A stretch of 64,000 nucleotides of DNA from Agaricus subrufescens (GCA_029945375.1 CM057066.1:2294001-2358000); one strand, 5' to 3'. Positions 47,192 to 60,092 are shown, numbered from the stretch's first letter. A program made the numbers and translations. The notes: generated from the sequence alone by a model not told the origin.

Positions 47192-49538
47192 ATGCCACAG
47201 ACGTACACACACAATTTCGAAAGTCCCCTCTTCAAGGGTTCTGTCACTATCAACACAGGGTAAGTATCTTTTGGGATATTTGCGAGGGTAGAGCTCTGAG
47301 ATACCACTGTACGCAGGTTATTCATTAACGGTCAATGGATAGACCCCGTTGATGGTGGAGATCGCATTGAGTGAGTGCGAAGGTGTCAAGATTGCCTGTA
47401 ACCACCTAACCTATATTCATCATTCTAGCGTCGTCGATCCTTGTACGCATACCTAATCCTCCGAGCTGACTTCGTTCTGATCCATCAGGACAGCCACTGG
47501 AAAACTCATCACAGCGATCTCTGGAGGAACATCAAAAGACGTTGATGTCGCTGTCGCCGCTGCCGAAAAAGCTTATAAGACCTCGTGGGGTTTGAAAGTG
47601 CCTGGAGCACAACGTGCAAAATTGCTTTTGAAATTGGCAGATTTGGTTGAACAACATCTTGATGAGCTCGCTGCTCTCGAGTGCTTGAACGTCGGTCAGT
47701 TTCGGCTCTTATCTTCTCCCTGATAAACGTTCATATATATTGATGTTTAGGGAAGCAATGGTTCACGGCCAGAATGCTCGAAGGACCCATGTCTGCAGAG
47801 ATGCTGAGATACTATGCGGGTTACGCTGATAAAATCCAAGGGAAGACGATCGAGGTCTGTTGATGTTTTACTGAAGAAGGTGCTTCTGATTTCCTGATTC
47901 GAGTAGACGACACCGCAGAAAACTGCTTACACAAGGCATGAACCGTATGGTGTTTGCGTACGTCTTGCTGTCGGCCAATATAAGGATTTGAAATTCACCC
48001 ACCTCGTGTTTCTAGGGAGGAATTACAGCTTGGAACTTCCCTCTCGTGAGCGACTTTACAATGTGGATTTATATTCATATGACTGAGCTTCCACAGCCTC
48101 TATTAGCGCTCAAGATTGCTCCCATGTTGGCTGCTGGGAACGTTGTGGTTCTTAAGGTAAGTTTTCCAACAATGATGCATAGTGACAAAGACTGATTTTT
48201 GACTGGTAAAAAGCCTTCAGAAATCACTCCGTTGTCCGCGCTCTTCGTTGCCAACCTTATCAATGAGGCTGGCTTCCCCCCGGGTGTAGTCAACATTGTC
48301 ACCGGTTATGGTAGGTTATGTGTACAATACCGGTTATATTGCTGCTCACCACGGAGGAACTTCAGGTAACACTGTCGGAGAGGCAATTTCAAGACACCCC
48401 TTGATCAGAATGATCAGCTTCACAGGAAGTACTTTAACAGGACGCAAGCTTCTTAAAGCATCCGCCGAGACAAATCTTAAGAAGGTTACGCTGGAGCTTG
48501 GTGGGAAAGGCCCCACTATTATCTTTGATGATGCCAATCTTGAACAAGCAATCAAGTGGGCGAGTATGGCAATTTTGTGAGTACGAGTTTTAATCGACGT
48601 TGGAAGAGGTTACGTTAACAAGGTTGCCTGATGGATAGCTTCAATATGGGTACGTAATATGTGTGATGCGCTGAGACACACTTTTAACACAATAATAGGA
48701 CAAGTCTGTGTGGCTGGGTCACGAATTTATGTGCAAGAAGGAATATATGACATGGTATTGGCGGGAATGACGAAGGCCGCGGAAACTCTTACCGCTGCGA
48801 CTGGAGGCCCTTTCGAACCAGGCGTTCAGCATGGCCCTTTGGTGTCTAACGTTCAATTTGAGGTGAGGTATAGATAGAACAACTGAGCGCCCATGGTGGC
48901 TAATGCAACGCATAGCGTGTTATGGGATATATTAATTCTGGTAAGAGTGAGGGGGCGAAGGTCCATATTGGAGGCGAGAGATACGGAGACAGTGGATATT
49001 TTGTCAAGCCAACGATCTTTACTGGTGTTCGTGCTGACATGAAAATCATGCGAGAGGAGATTTTTGGTCCTGTGTGCTCGCTCGTCAAGTTCAAGACCGA
49101 AGAAGGTAGATTGTTCTATTATTTTTTTTTTGCAGGTGTGAACGTTGTAGTAATTTCCTATCCTGGCAGAGGTCATTGAATGGGCGAATGATACAACATA
49201 TGGACTTGCTGCCTCCGTTATGACCGAGAATGTGTCCCGTTCTATCAGAATGGCGAACAGCCTTGAATCTGGATCCGTTTTTGTCAGTACCCTCGCCGGT
49301 GATTTTAAATAATGGGCCTTTTCATGTTGTTCCTATACAGATCAATTCCTCGCCGCTGGGAGATGTAGGTGTTCCCTCCGGTGGTTACAAGCAGTCGGGT
49401 ATAGGTAGGGAGAATGGCGATATGGGTATCGAAGAGTGCGTAGTTGATATTAATTGATTCGTATTGAACTGACGTGATTATTGTTACAGATGTACCCAAA
49501 TCAAGGCTGTACATATTAACATTGATCAGAAAATCTGA
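47192..49538 (+). CDS. Aldehyde dehydrogenase 2, tandem paralogue
   Basis: The same enzyme family as its upstream neighbour and plainly a tandem duplicate. Its introns fall at the same codons, including a first exon of 68 nt (47192-47259) and a 14-nt exon at 47429-47442. It starts [18 protein letters not shown] and ends INIDQKI. Motifs kept: [10 protein letters not shown], catalytic Glu in LELGGKGP, catalytic Cys in [29 protein letters not shown]. Expected length is about 500 residues. Divergence is concentrated in exon 6 ([14 protein letters not shown] versus [13 protein letters not shown]) and near the C-terminus. No stop or lost splice site was seen, so both copies look functional. Confidence 0.9.
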
Positions 49539-50188
49539 TACTTTTCTTAAGTACCTTGCTGTAACATATTGACGAATGCAATTATGCTCATTAAAACTGA
49601 GAGAGTTGACTGGGGCAAGGTAATAGTTGAATGAAAGAAGTACCTTTTATCCCAGGTGTACTAGAAGTTGATTATTACTATCGATTTGGTGGAGGTCCGC
49701 TGATGGGAGGGACAAGATATGTTTAGTCATGTTTACGCTATGCTATTATCCAGGTTACGTATACCAAGTCCTGCCTCCTACCTAACGCCATGTCCATCGT
49801 TGTTCCGTCTTTCTCATTTCTTTAATTTTCACCCTCCCGAAACCTTTCAAACCTAGAGAGACTAATGCGGAAGGACTGAAGCGGACACGCCAGGGCCGAA
49901 ACGGCTGTGTTTTCCCAACCCTATTTTCCAATTCCTCGAAACTTTTGCCCTCTCACTACCCCCTTTTATCCAACCACAGGCAAGATATTCTTCTCCACTG
50001 ATCTCACGCCAACCATTCTCTCTTTTTTTGCTTGTAGTTCCTCTCTCGGCGAGCGGATACAGAGACCAAATCCCTATCGGTATCAGTGCATAATTTTTAT
50101 GTGCATGGTTGTGGCTCTCAATTGCATGTTCAATGATCTCACTTCCATCGCAGAAATGTGGTCGGAGGTGAAGAGACATCACGATCTG
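49539..50188. other. Upstream region of NLR9, duplicated at 54150-54790
   Basis: No gene recognised. From about 49770 on (cctcctacctaacg...) this matches 54170 onward upstream of NLR10, so a block of about 1.4 kb containing promoter and leader was duplicated. Confidence 0.6.
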
Positions 50189-50194
50189 TATAAA
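50189..50194 (+). promoter_or_regulatory. TATA box of NLR9
   Basis: tataaa in the string gtataaacatagcctgga, also present upstream of NLR10; 113 bp before the ATG at 50302. Confidence 0.45.
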
Positions 50195-50301
50195 CATAGC
50201 CTGGACATGAGGTGGGAGAAGCCCCGAGAGGGCTGTGAGCACTGCCTGTCCATTGCTCGCGCTCAAATAGCTTACCATCACATCTGTTTCCCTTCATCCC
50301 C

Positions 50302-53300
50302 ATGCCTTGTGATCGCCCTCCCCGCTGCCCTCCCCATTCATCCTTACCTTACCCTAGTCGTCCTCCTTCTCGTCTGGGCTTTCGTCCTTCCTCCCCAAGT
50401 ACTGTGCAAAATCAACCTAGCCAATCGAGTCTGCACACGCCGCTATCTCTGCATCCCACGGTCCCTGCAGAAAACACCCCACCTGATATCCAAATCAATG
50501 GCCAGCCTGTATCTCATTCAGCTCCACAGCAGCTTCTAGCTGTCCCTGGCGTCGCAGTTCCCGGGACTTTATCTTCCACCCTCTACGATAACTTCAACTC
50601 CCAAATCTTGTGTTTACCTCCTTGCCCCTCTTTCTCGTCACCTCTCTCTCCTTCCCATCAGAATACTTCCCCTGCTTTTGATCTCTCATTGTTGGGCTAC
50701 CCTCCCATCACCGATGCTGTTACCCACATGTTGCCTAACACCCATCAAAACCCATCAATATATTCGTTATTCGAAAACTCCCAATATCCTTTGCCTGATG
50801 ACGATTATTACCCTGCTGGCCACCTGCCATCGCTTGTACCCAACACCTCTTCATTGCTGGGTGCAGCTCAACTGCATGCCGACAATTTTCTCTCCCTTCA
50901 GTCGTCGTTTGTTCATCCCGCGCCACCAGGCCCAGTAAACCACGATTATTCAAGGAGCGTCAAACATCTTCCGTCATACCACGTGTACCATACCGCGCCC
51001 CAACGTCCTCAACTTGAACAAGCGTTACAGACGCGAAGCCACCCTGAGCAGCAATCCATCATGCTGCAACAACCGTCTGTGGGTAACTACTTAAAATCGA
51101 TCTATATCCAATCTCAACTGTTCCTAGCAGCTACCCGATCACCGTATACAACGTCCAGCAAACCCTCGTCAAGGCATGTTCAACCAAGCTAGCAATTTTT
51201 CGTTACCGGGTGCTGTGTTCATCGATGCTCCCGATTGTGAGGATCCCTCTCCTTTATTAGATATACAACAACTGACATTTGCTATGGCTAGTGACTCTGA
51301 ACATGTCGGACAACAACTGTAAGAAAATTATCCCCTTATATGGTTGGAATAATCTGATCTCGTATTCCCTAGTTATGTCTTCCTTCCTCAAAGAAACAAT
51401 AATAGGAGCCGAATTTGATTCTTCGGATCCCAACATGCCGCTACGGTGCCATCCCGGAACACGACTGGAGATCATAAAACGATGTCGAGACTTCGTCCTC
51501 ACCTGCTATGGGCCCCGGAAGTTGCGATGGGTAGTAGGTTCAGCTGGGGTTGGAAAATCAGCAATCATGCAGTCTGTCGCTCGAGAATTAGGTGATTCCT
51601 CAAATATTGCTGTTGGCGCGACCATTTTCTTTTCTATCAACGGCCGCCATGATGGAACAAAAGCAGTCAACACTATAGCTTACCAGCTAGCTGTCAAATT
51701 TGCTCTATATCGTCTCTTTGTCCAACGTGAACATGCACACGATCCTTCCCTCTTCCGTAAATCACTCCCAACTCAATTCAACAAATTCATTGTCGAACCA
51801 TTCATGTATCATTCATTCCTACCGCCTTCTTCTCGTGTTTTGGTCATCCTCGATGGTCTGGATGAGTGCTCCAATATATCGACACAGCAGGAGCTCATTA
51901 AGCTCATTTCTTTCTTTTGTATCAGATACCCTTCCTCGCCTGTTGTTTGGTTCGTTGCTAGTCGCCCCGAACCCCACCTCACATCTTTCTTTTCTCAATC
52001 CAAAGTCGCGTCCCTATATGAAAAAGAGGAAATCAAGGTGGACTCCGAAGAGGCGTATGAAGATGTCAAACTCTACCTTCGTGACAAATTTAGAGAGATC
52101 AAGCTGTCATCACTTGCTCTACAGCACTTGTCGCAGTGGCCCCGCAATGATGATTTCTTCAAAATTACGAATGCATCTGGTGGATTATTCGCGTACGCTT
52201 CGGCGGTAGTCCGCTACACTAGTAATCCTATATACGGGGACCCTGCCAGCCAGCTGGATGATGTATTGAAGTTGATCGATGCTGTGACAAATTCTAATCT
52301 ATCTGGAGAAGAACATCCGATGGCTCAACTCGACGCATTGTATAAACATATAATGTCCAAGATTCCGGCCAAAACTATGGCCAATACCAGAAAAATACTA
52401 CTCTTATATGCGAAAAAAGGCATATGGGATGATCTGTCCTTCCGTCTCTGTTGTAACGTGTTGGGGATGACCGAAAATGCTGCCTATGGTGCCACTCACC
52501 ATATTCACGCCGTTGCTATTATCCCTGAACCCGCAGAAGCTGCGACGGAACCCCTCAAATTCTTCCACAAATCGTTCTACGACTACCTACAAGACTTTGA
52601 ACGATCTGGATTCTCCCCCAATATCAACTTTGAGTGCGAGGAACTGGAAGATCAGCTGACCCTGAATGTTATTCGTAAAGCTCCTAATGGTGTTCATAAT
52701 GATAGAAGAACCAAACGCCGGCTCGTCATGGGCAACTTTGATAATCGATTCAAAAATTGTCCCGGGACTAGGGACAACATCTCTGTTTCATGGCCGGGTG
52801 CTGGCAAGGATAATGATTACGAAATACGCTTCGGGATGTTCGATGTCGCTGTATACTTGCTGCAGGATGGGCTTGAACGCGGAGTGCGGGCTTTCCAGAG
52901 TCTGCTCTGCATGCATGTGTTAACAACATGCCTCGAGTCGACGCACGATGAATTCCCCATAGATGCTGTGCGAGACTTTCCGTTTGTACGTTGTGTTGAA
53001 TCCTATCCTGATTGTGTTACTAAATTCTTGTTTAAGCAGGAACCTTGGCGCAGTGAGTTCCTAGAACATGGCATTCTCAAGCAGGTTCCGCTGGAGACAA
53101 TCGATATTGATGAGTTCCCCACGATGTATCGTTTTATACAGTTGTGGGCTAGGAGTCCTACAACAAATGCAAGGGATAAATCGTGTCTGGTGAGTGAAAC
53201 AGTTGTTACCAGCGAAAGTTTAGTAATTATCTGTTTACTCAGAATGCAAGGAAAGGCCATAGTCAAGACTGGTCAACGAAGAAAAATTGTAGTGCCCCAA

Positions 53301-53659
53301 AATACCCTTGCAAAGACTGCTCTGAGCGGTTCGACGGCCATTTTGAAAAGCTGACACCGGACCATCTTGTCACAGTCCTTCAGCTCACCCCCGACTTTTG
53401 TATTGTTGAGCTTCGATTTGTGGATCCGGAAGACAGCCTGTTGGAGTGGACATATAGCATTTACGGCCCCCGCCAGTCGGCACGCGTTCCAGAGGCTAAA
53501 CGCTATGATGAGTCCTCAGATAGTGAATACCAAAGTGACGATGAAATCCAAAGTGACGATGACATCCAAAGTGACGATGACATCCAAAGTGACGATGACA
53601 TCCAAAGTGACGATGACATCCAAAGTGACGATGACATCCAAAGTGACGATGACATATGA
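50302..53659 (+). CDS. NLR9: intact NACHT receptor with acidic repeat tail
   Basis: Exons 50302-51078, 51128-51236, 51292-51318, 51373-52985, 53040-53189, 53243-53659; 3093 nt, 1030 residues, no stop. The Pro/Ser-rich leader (1-259) contains PPDIQINGQ, echoed in NLR8. The motif exon (MFNQASNFSLPGAVF, about 276-290) is followed by a 27-nt exon (LTLNMSDNN), as in NLR8 and NLR10. Then: linker AEFDSSDPNMP; Walker A GSAGVGKSAIM (about 360); Walker B VLVILDGLDEC (about 463); FHKSFYDYL (about 700); C-module CKDCSERFDGH (about 914) and RFVDPEDSLLEWTY (about 949). The C-terminus is a run of seven QSDDxI hexapeptides. The region before it matches NLR10. Confidence 0.88.
53531..53656 (+). repeat. 18-bp coding minisatellite, seven units
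   Basis: Seven head-to-tail copies of caaagtgacgatgacatc (the first has gaaatc), encoding QSDDEI once and QSDDDI six times at the NLR9 C-terminus. The unit length keeps the frame, so copy number can vary without breaking the gene. Confidence 0.95.
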
Positions 53660-53672
53660 TCCTAAATATCCT

Positions 53673-53826
53673 TACTGTTTCTGGTGATTTGTGAACCACT
53701 TCAAAATGCGGTTGTCGGGTCGTCTTGTCACAGTTTTTGAATTTACTGCTGATCATGGCATAGTGCAACTTTGATTTTGGGGTCTAGAAGGTGGTGTGTC
53801 GGAGTGAATTTATTCATTTTTCACTG
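53673..53826 (+). pseudogene. Orphan NLR C-terminal exon behind NLR9
   Basis: Directly after the NLR9 stop, the codons read KMRLSGRLVTVFEFT and then GGVSE, matching the NLR6/NLR8 C-terminal exon, but with in-frame stops near 53770 and 53803. No upstream exons. Confidence 0.65.
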
Positions 53827-54169
53827 GGAAAGATATCTAATTTCAAAGACAGATGACTTGAAGGTTGGATGAGGAATACTGAGGTGGTCATGCCTATATG
53901 GATAGTCGTCTTAAATCGTATACTACCGTCATCATTAGATCGATGTAGGGCTCATGAATCAGTACTCTTGTCTCTGAGAGAAGATCCAAATTGCGCTAGT
54001 TTCATATGGGTTGTATGGTTACGCTTCTATGGTATTAGCTACCTTCCTATTAATTGATCTGACTCCTATGCGTTAGCAAACCCTCAATTTGCTCGTGCTT
54101 TGGTTGAGTCCGCTAAGGACGTACGCACGTGAGCGAGCTAGGTACCCGGTAGGAGCCTAGTAGCCTACC
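53827..54169. other. Intergenic stretch between NLR9 and the NLR10 leader block
   Basis: No gene recognised. Confidence 0.4.
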
Positions 54170-54793
54170 TCCTACCTAACGGCATGCCAATCGTTATTCC
54201 GTCTTTTTCATCCTCTTTAATTTTCACCCTCCCGAAACCTTTAAAATATAGGGAGACTAATGCAGTAGCTCTGAAGCAGACACGCTCGGGCCAAATTGTC
54301 TGTGTTTTCCCAACACTATCTTCCAACTCCTCGAAACTTTTGCCCTCTCCTCACCCCGGTTAATCCGACCAAGGGCAACTACCCATTTCAGATCAATTAT
54401 TCTCTCTCTCTTTTTTTGTCTGTAGTTCCTCTCTCGGCGAGCGGATAAGGAGACCAAATCCCTATCGGTGTCAACGCATAATTCTTATGTGCATAGTTGT
54501 GACTCTCAATTGCATGTTCAATGATCTCACTTCCATCACAGTGGTCGGGGGTGAAGAGACATCACGATCAATAGCCTGTATGCTTAATGGGATATACGGC
54601 CATAGCTGACATATTGGTGTGGTCTCAACGTTCCATCTCTGGTATCAGGCAGGATCGATTGACGACGCACATACCTGGTATACGAGGGGTTTTAGTGGAC
54701 GAAATTTCTGTAGACCAACGTGCTGTACCTGAGCTGATACCGATGCTTAATGTAATAAATTCGACAAGTGTTGGTCACCACCACGTCAAAATA

Positions 54794-54799
54794 TATAAA
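54794..54799 (+). promoter_or_regulatory. TATA box of NLR10
   Basis: tataaa followed by catagcctgga, the same context as the NLR9 box. Confidence 0.4.
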
Positions 54800-54909
54800 C
54801 ATAGCCTGGACACGAGGCGGGAGAAGCCCCGAGAGGGCCGTGAGCACTGCTTGTCTATTGTTCATGCTCAAATAGCTTACCATCGCGTCTGTTTCCCTTC
54901 ATCCCCATG

Positions 54910-55650
54910 CCCGGCGACCCCCTCCCTCGCTGCTCTTCCCATTCATCCTCACCTTATCCTAGTCGCCCCTCTTCTCGTTTGTGCTCTCGTCCTTCCTCCC
55001 CTAGTGCGGTGCAAAATCAATCTAGCCAATCTTGTCTGTGCACATTGCCACCTCCCTAGCCTACTGTCCCAGCAGAAAATATCGTTACCCCGCCTCATAT
55101 CCAATTCAATGGCAAACCTCAATTAGAGCTTCCTGGCGTCTCCGTTCCCAGCATTTCATCTTCTACCCTTCATGATAACCCCCAAATCGTATCTTTACCT
55201 CCTTGCCCACCTTTCTCCTTCGAGTCACCTCTCTCTCCTTCCCGTTGGAATGTCCTCCCTGCTCTCGATGTCTGGTTCAGCAACATTCCCATCACTAATG
55301 TTGTTGCCCAAGTGTCAGCCAACACCCATCAAAATCCATCAGTATATCCGCTGTTTGAAAACTCCCAACATCCTTTGCCTAATGTTGATTGCCACCCCGC
55401 TGGCCACCAGCCATCGCATCCACCTGGATGCAACTCGATTACATGCCAACTTGATCCTCCCTCAGTCGTCATTTGTTCATCCCCTGCCACCTGGCCCAGT
55501 GAACCACGATTGTTCAAGGAGCGTCGAACATCTTCCATCATACCACATGTACCATACCGCGTCCCAACGTCCTCCAACCTGAACAAGTGTTACATACGCG
55601 AAGCCAGCATGAGCAGCAATCTTCCGTGCTACAACAACTGTCTGCGACGT
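54910..55650 (+). pseudogene. NLR10 leader exon, separated from its NACHT by a transposon
   Basis: Homologous to the NLR9 leader from the start codon (MPGDPLPRCSSHSS versus MPCDRPPRCPPHSS) to the end of exon 1. A TAG in the segment ccacctccctagcc (near 55059) and later frame changes break it. It ends abruptly at about 55650, inside the position of the first NLR9 intron; the rest of the gene resumes at about 63360 after the composite insertion. Confidence 0.8.
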
Positions 55651-55917
55651 CAGGGAAACGGGAGAATGATAAATTTGAATAAATTGACCCAATGTGGGTT
55701 AACATAACGCTATTGGTACTTTTAGAGTATATATACTTATTATTAAAGGGTCGCTGAAACTGCTTTACTAAAATAGTCTACATTATACACAAATGCCACT
55801 AAACTTATGGCCGACTATTGCACGATATCCCCCAGGACAACACAAGATTAAGAACTGTGTAATACATTGCTAGCCTCTATCCAATAAGGCGGTATAAGTG
55901 CTTGTCGGTGAAAGGAT

Positions 55918-58900
55918 TTACATAAATGAACTACACTGATCTAAGACATTATCTCGTGTCCATTCAAGAGGTGCAAATGTACCAAAAACCGGGAAAAGGT
56001 GAACACTTCGAATGATATCTGATAATGGCACTATGCTGCCAATTCCACCTCCAGAATCTGATTGGTCATGTTCCATGGAAACCTTGTACATTTGGTGGTG
56101 AGGGTCAGGAGTTCGGGTGAATGGAGTGAACCATTCTATGTAGGCAAGGTGTTCAGGGGCAGTAACTTCACGAAAAACCAATTGATGGACACTTGGGGGC
56201 ATTGAGAACACTGCACGGACATGACCAATGCGAAAGCCTAGGAACAAAGATGAGTAGTCAATAGATAGAGAGGGAAGAAACATACTGTGTATTCCTTCAT
56301 GCTTGTTGTGTAGCTGCAATAGAGCGGTATCAAAGCATTGTGTTCTTGGGTTGGCATGTATTGCATCGGCCATGTTTGTCATTTGCATGAAAGGATCAGG
56401 TGAGAGAAATTTGATCTGATGCCATACCCAGAAGTTTTGCATTGGCATTTCGACCCCCCAAATTGCGCATTCGAGCTGGGCTGCAGATAGTGACAGATAG
56501 CGTAAAAGGGTCACAAAGCATGAAAATGCCTCGTGAAAGTAGGTCGCTCCATGTTTTGTGATGAGATCATTGAGTGAGATTCATCTTGCACTTGGGTGAG
56601 CAGAGACATGGATTGCTCTGTTTATGGAAAGACCTGGAGTAATCCATTGAGAGGGAACAGGTGAGATAACTTTACTGAGCCACCATTGAATCAAATGCTC
56701 GTGTTGAGATATCTTCTCCTTTCTTTCCAACCATGCTGTCATTTGAGTATACTCATTTTTCCAATTAGTGGATTGATAGGCATCTTTTGCGAGATTGATG
56801 TGTAAGCATTCTGTGTATTCAGTATTGAAATTGTCCGTCATGCCAAAGGATTTGATCTTCTGAACATAATGTTCTGTGAAGTAGAGCTTAGGTAAGTTAA
56901 AATCCTTGTGGATATCGAGGTCAACAAAGATCTCCTTATTTTCATGGAAATGGTCAAGTGTGTGTTGAAGAAGGTCCAGAGTCTTGTTGGTGTGGACAGG
57001 GTATTGAGTGAGAAAAAGAAAGTCAAGTAGGGTGTGGACAGTGTGGACAAGCCAGGCAGCTGACTGACTGTTGCCGAGTTGCATGCTGATGATGAGCCCA
57101 ATGAGAATGTGTGATATTTGATCATGTTCTTTGCCAGAAACGTGTGACAATGTGCTGATGCCCTTGATGAATGCTTGTATGTTGTGGTTGGGTGGAAGTC
57201 TATGGCAGCGAGCATCAATTTCAAGTGGACCAAGTGATTTGATGATCCAGCTGACAAGGTGCTTTATCAGCCCTTGATAAAGCTGGTGGAAGATGTCAGG
57301 TGTGATTGAGAAATAGATATTTAGATAAGGGAGGTGACACCAGAAGGGTGTGACCACCGGTTTCACATGAGATGTTTTACATAACTGAATGAACTCTGTT
57401 GGATCATCATCAAACAATGACAGAATATCCAGTATCTGGTCAAGATCTCGTGGTTGTCCAAGGTTGCTGCTTCCCAAACTGTTGTGGGATATGTCACAGG
57501 AGGGACAGTCACCTGAATATGAGCAAGTGGTGAGTATCTGCTCTGGATAGTCACCAATGAAAGCTGCCATTATTGGGTGCATGTGACAAAGCTTCCTGTC
57601 TGCTGTCGCCATCATAATCCCTTCGGCTCCTATTTTTTCCAGAGGCCAAAGGATTTCACACATACAGGAGTGGTATAGATTTGCAATCATGTGATGGCGT
57701 GATGCTTTGTTTGAAACACTTTCAAGTCTTGTTGTTGGCAGATAACCGAGAAGCATGTAAGCATGTGCTGATGGCTTACATTGAACTTCTTTTGGAATGT
57801 TCCTGATAGTGACATAGACAGGGTAAGCACTTTTGTTGCGAAACAGCATGAGCTGTGTTTTATCTGTTGAGATGATGACCAGGATGATTGAGCCCCCAGG
57901 TGAGTCCTGCTCAATTGCTTTCTATGGAATATGAGACTGATGAGAAGGCAAGATGAGCATTGAGAAACTCACCTGTGTGGCCCACCACCACTTCGCTGTA
58001 TTCATGTTGTGGTACATTCAAGTCATTTTTGACTCATCTGTATAATGCTTTTCTGGAGTGAAAAACATATGTGGTGAGAGCTTAGTATCATGTAATATTG
58101 CCTGGATGCACTGAACGATGTCGCAAAAGTAGATTTCGCATATTTTGGAGCCCACTATAACTTGATGGTGAGTGAATAGAGGGTGTGCATTCAGCAGCTG
58201 TTCATTGATAATCCTGTTCAGCTCAGTGGATGACTTAAAGGAAAGGTCCAGGAATTGAGCAACCTAAGCATTATCACACAGGTAAGTCATTTGCATGGTA
58301 CTGAGAACATATCACACTCACACCTTTGATGGACATTAGATCAGTGAAGGAAGTTGAACTTGCCCCATGTTCTTTTGCCCACTTCGCAACCTCCCATTCC
58401 ATCTTTGATGAGAATGGCTGGTATATCTTGTCTGATCCCTCCAATGTCCCCATTTCATTCAACTGATGTGCTGTGTTCATTGCCAGAGCTTCAACACCAC
58501 ACACTTTTCCCACATCACCAGGGAATTGAGAGATGACCAGCGGGTCATACAACTTACAGCTTGCATTGTACACCCTATGTTGTACCTTGTCCTCAACCTT
58601 GTCATCTCCTTTGTCGACTTCATCTGTGTTGACTTGAGGTCATTCTGGCTCGATGTCATCTAAGTCGCAATGACCTTCCTTGAAGTCATCACTGTCTTCA
58701 GATTCAGCCCTATCCGTGTTTGTATCTGGTTCTTGTTCTGCATCAACATCCATGTCCTCACTTTCATCATGGTTTTCAGGAAGGTAAGTATGGTATTCCC
58801 CGAAACTGTTGCCCGCTACGTTGAAACCTGATAAATTTGCATGTCAGATGCAATCACTAATACTGGGATAGAGCATACATGCTGGTTGCTCATATTGCTG

Positions 58901-59032
58901 TGCAGTATAACTTCTGCTAAGTTCTTTCCCCTGGTCTTCAAAGTACCATTGACAATGATAGTTTTGAGCCCTTCAAAGATGACTTTGCAGGCCACAGCGC
59001 TTAATCTTTGCTTTACACACTGGACAGATCAT
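55918..59032 (-). pseudogene. Plavaka-family transposase, broken
   Basis: Transposase typical of agaricomycete Plavaka elements. From the start at 59032: a C2H2-like finger (MICPVCKAKIKRCGLQSHL); the conserved PFSSKMEWEVAKWAKEHG and SSTSFTDL (about 58330-58450); DKTQLMLFRNKSAYPVY (about 57820-57870) and NIPKEVQCKP; the longest open part 56581-57849 with GDYPEQILTTC, CPSCD, FHQLYQGLIKHL; and the C-terminal part 55918-56514 with SVHLFPVFG and WTRDNVLDQC. A TGA at 58973-58975, in place of an expected Arg right after the finger, interrupts the frame. Internal introns are likely, but I have not placed them. The element probably cannot move on its own. Confidence 0.8.
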
Positions 59033-59974
59033 TGTCCTGCTGTTTAAAGATATAATTGGTGAGTCAAATAGGCCGTTGCTTGAGACACGGTGAAGCTGAC
59101 AAAGGAGTGCACACTGGTCTCCATCCAGATTTTATGGCGTTTACTTTTACATCTGCCAATGCAAACCCACTGCGCAGCTACATCCAGTCCAAAGTTACGT
59201 GATATTGGCATTGAATGATTGTTTACAGACTTGCATATTTGCTGACATGGTATAAGAGCCATCCAGGATTTTTTTGGTATGTGTTTCCTGCTTTCTTTCC
59301 TGTTAGCAACATGCCTCCTGCCGCCCCCACCAAGGCTACAGGTTCGCGTTGCAAGCTCACTCAAACTCGGAACCAAGCACTTGGTGATGACTTGAACAAA
59401 GTTACCTGGGCGAAGAAATGCACCCACTTGCCCCCTGAAGACAACCTGCAAGTTCCAAGGAGTATGTTTCAACTAGATTTAGTTGTTCATCTCTGACATT
59501 CATCTTTTTTTTTTCAAAGATGTTTGGGGGAAGAAAGCTCCCGCAGCAAGTCAGAAGGTTGCTCAGACTGCCCTTCCACGATGTCCACCACCCCTCTTTG
59601 AGTTATCTGACTTGTCTGAAGACGAGCAATCGGTTCAAGGCAACAAAGACAATGACCTTAACGAAGATGAGGATTTCATTCATGATGGCAATGAGGACCT
59701 CAATTCTCTCGCCCCCACCCAGGCACTTTTGCAATTCAGCTCAGAGGTTGCTCAAGTACATCATGCCTTGGGTGAAGCTTCAGCTTCCAATGGGCCCTCG
59801 AAGCAAGGTGCTCAATATCACTCTGAGGTAGTATTCTATTTTTCTGCCTCACACTGCCTACTGATCAATGTAGATCCCACATTGGTCCAAAGATGACGAC
59901 AACAAGCCCAAAGCTCAAATGCCATCCATTGATCAACGCAATGTGAGTATGGTATATATCATTACAAGTACTTA

Positions 59975-60092
59975 CAGTGGCTCAAAAAAGTGTCCCAATG
60001 TTTTGAGGTTTTCAACTATTTCAGTTATAGTGCTGTGGGAACATCGCAAAACATTACATAATAATTATCTATAGTAGCCTAGCATGTGATCT
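59975..60092 (+). repeat. Tc1 terminal inverted repeat, left
   Basis: Starts cagtggctcaaaaaagtgtc and matches the reverse complement of 61311-61428 with few differences. Confidence 0.9.

Noticed and set aside
53531..53656. Regular short repeats that might suggest a CRISPR array
   Set aside because: The units are contiguous, without spacers, lie inside a coding exon, and the genome is eukaryotic.
53496..53768. Minus-strand frame with repeated HRHFGC units
   Set aside because: It is the antisense shadow of the (QSDDDI)n minisatellite of NLR9; the repeat is a multiple of three and so opens all frames.
59044..59472. Minus-strand frame opposite the accessory ORF of the Plavaka element
   Set aside because: It lies upstream of the transposase start and antisense to the better supported plus-strand exon.
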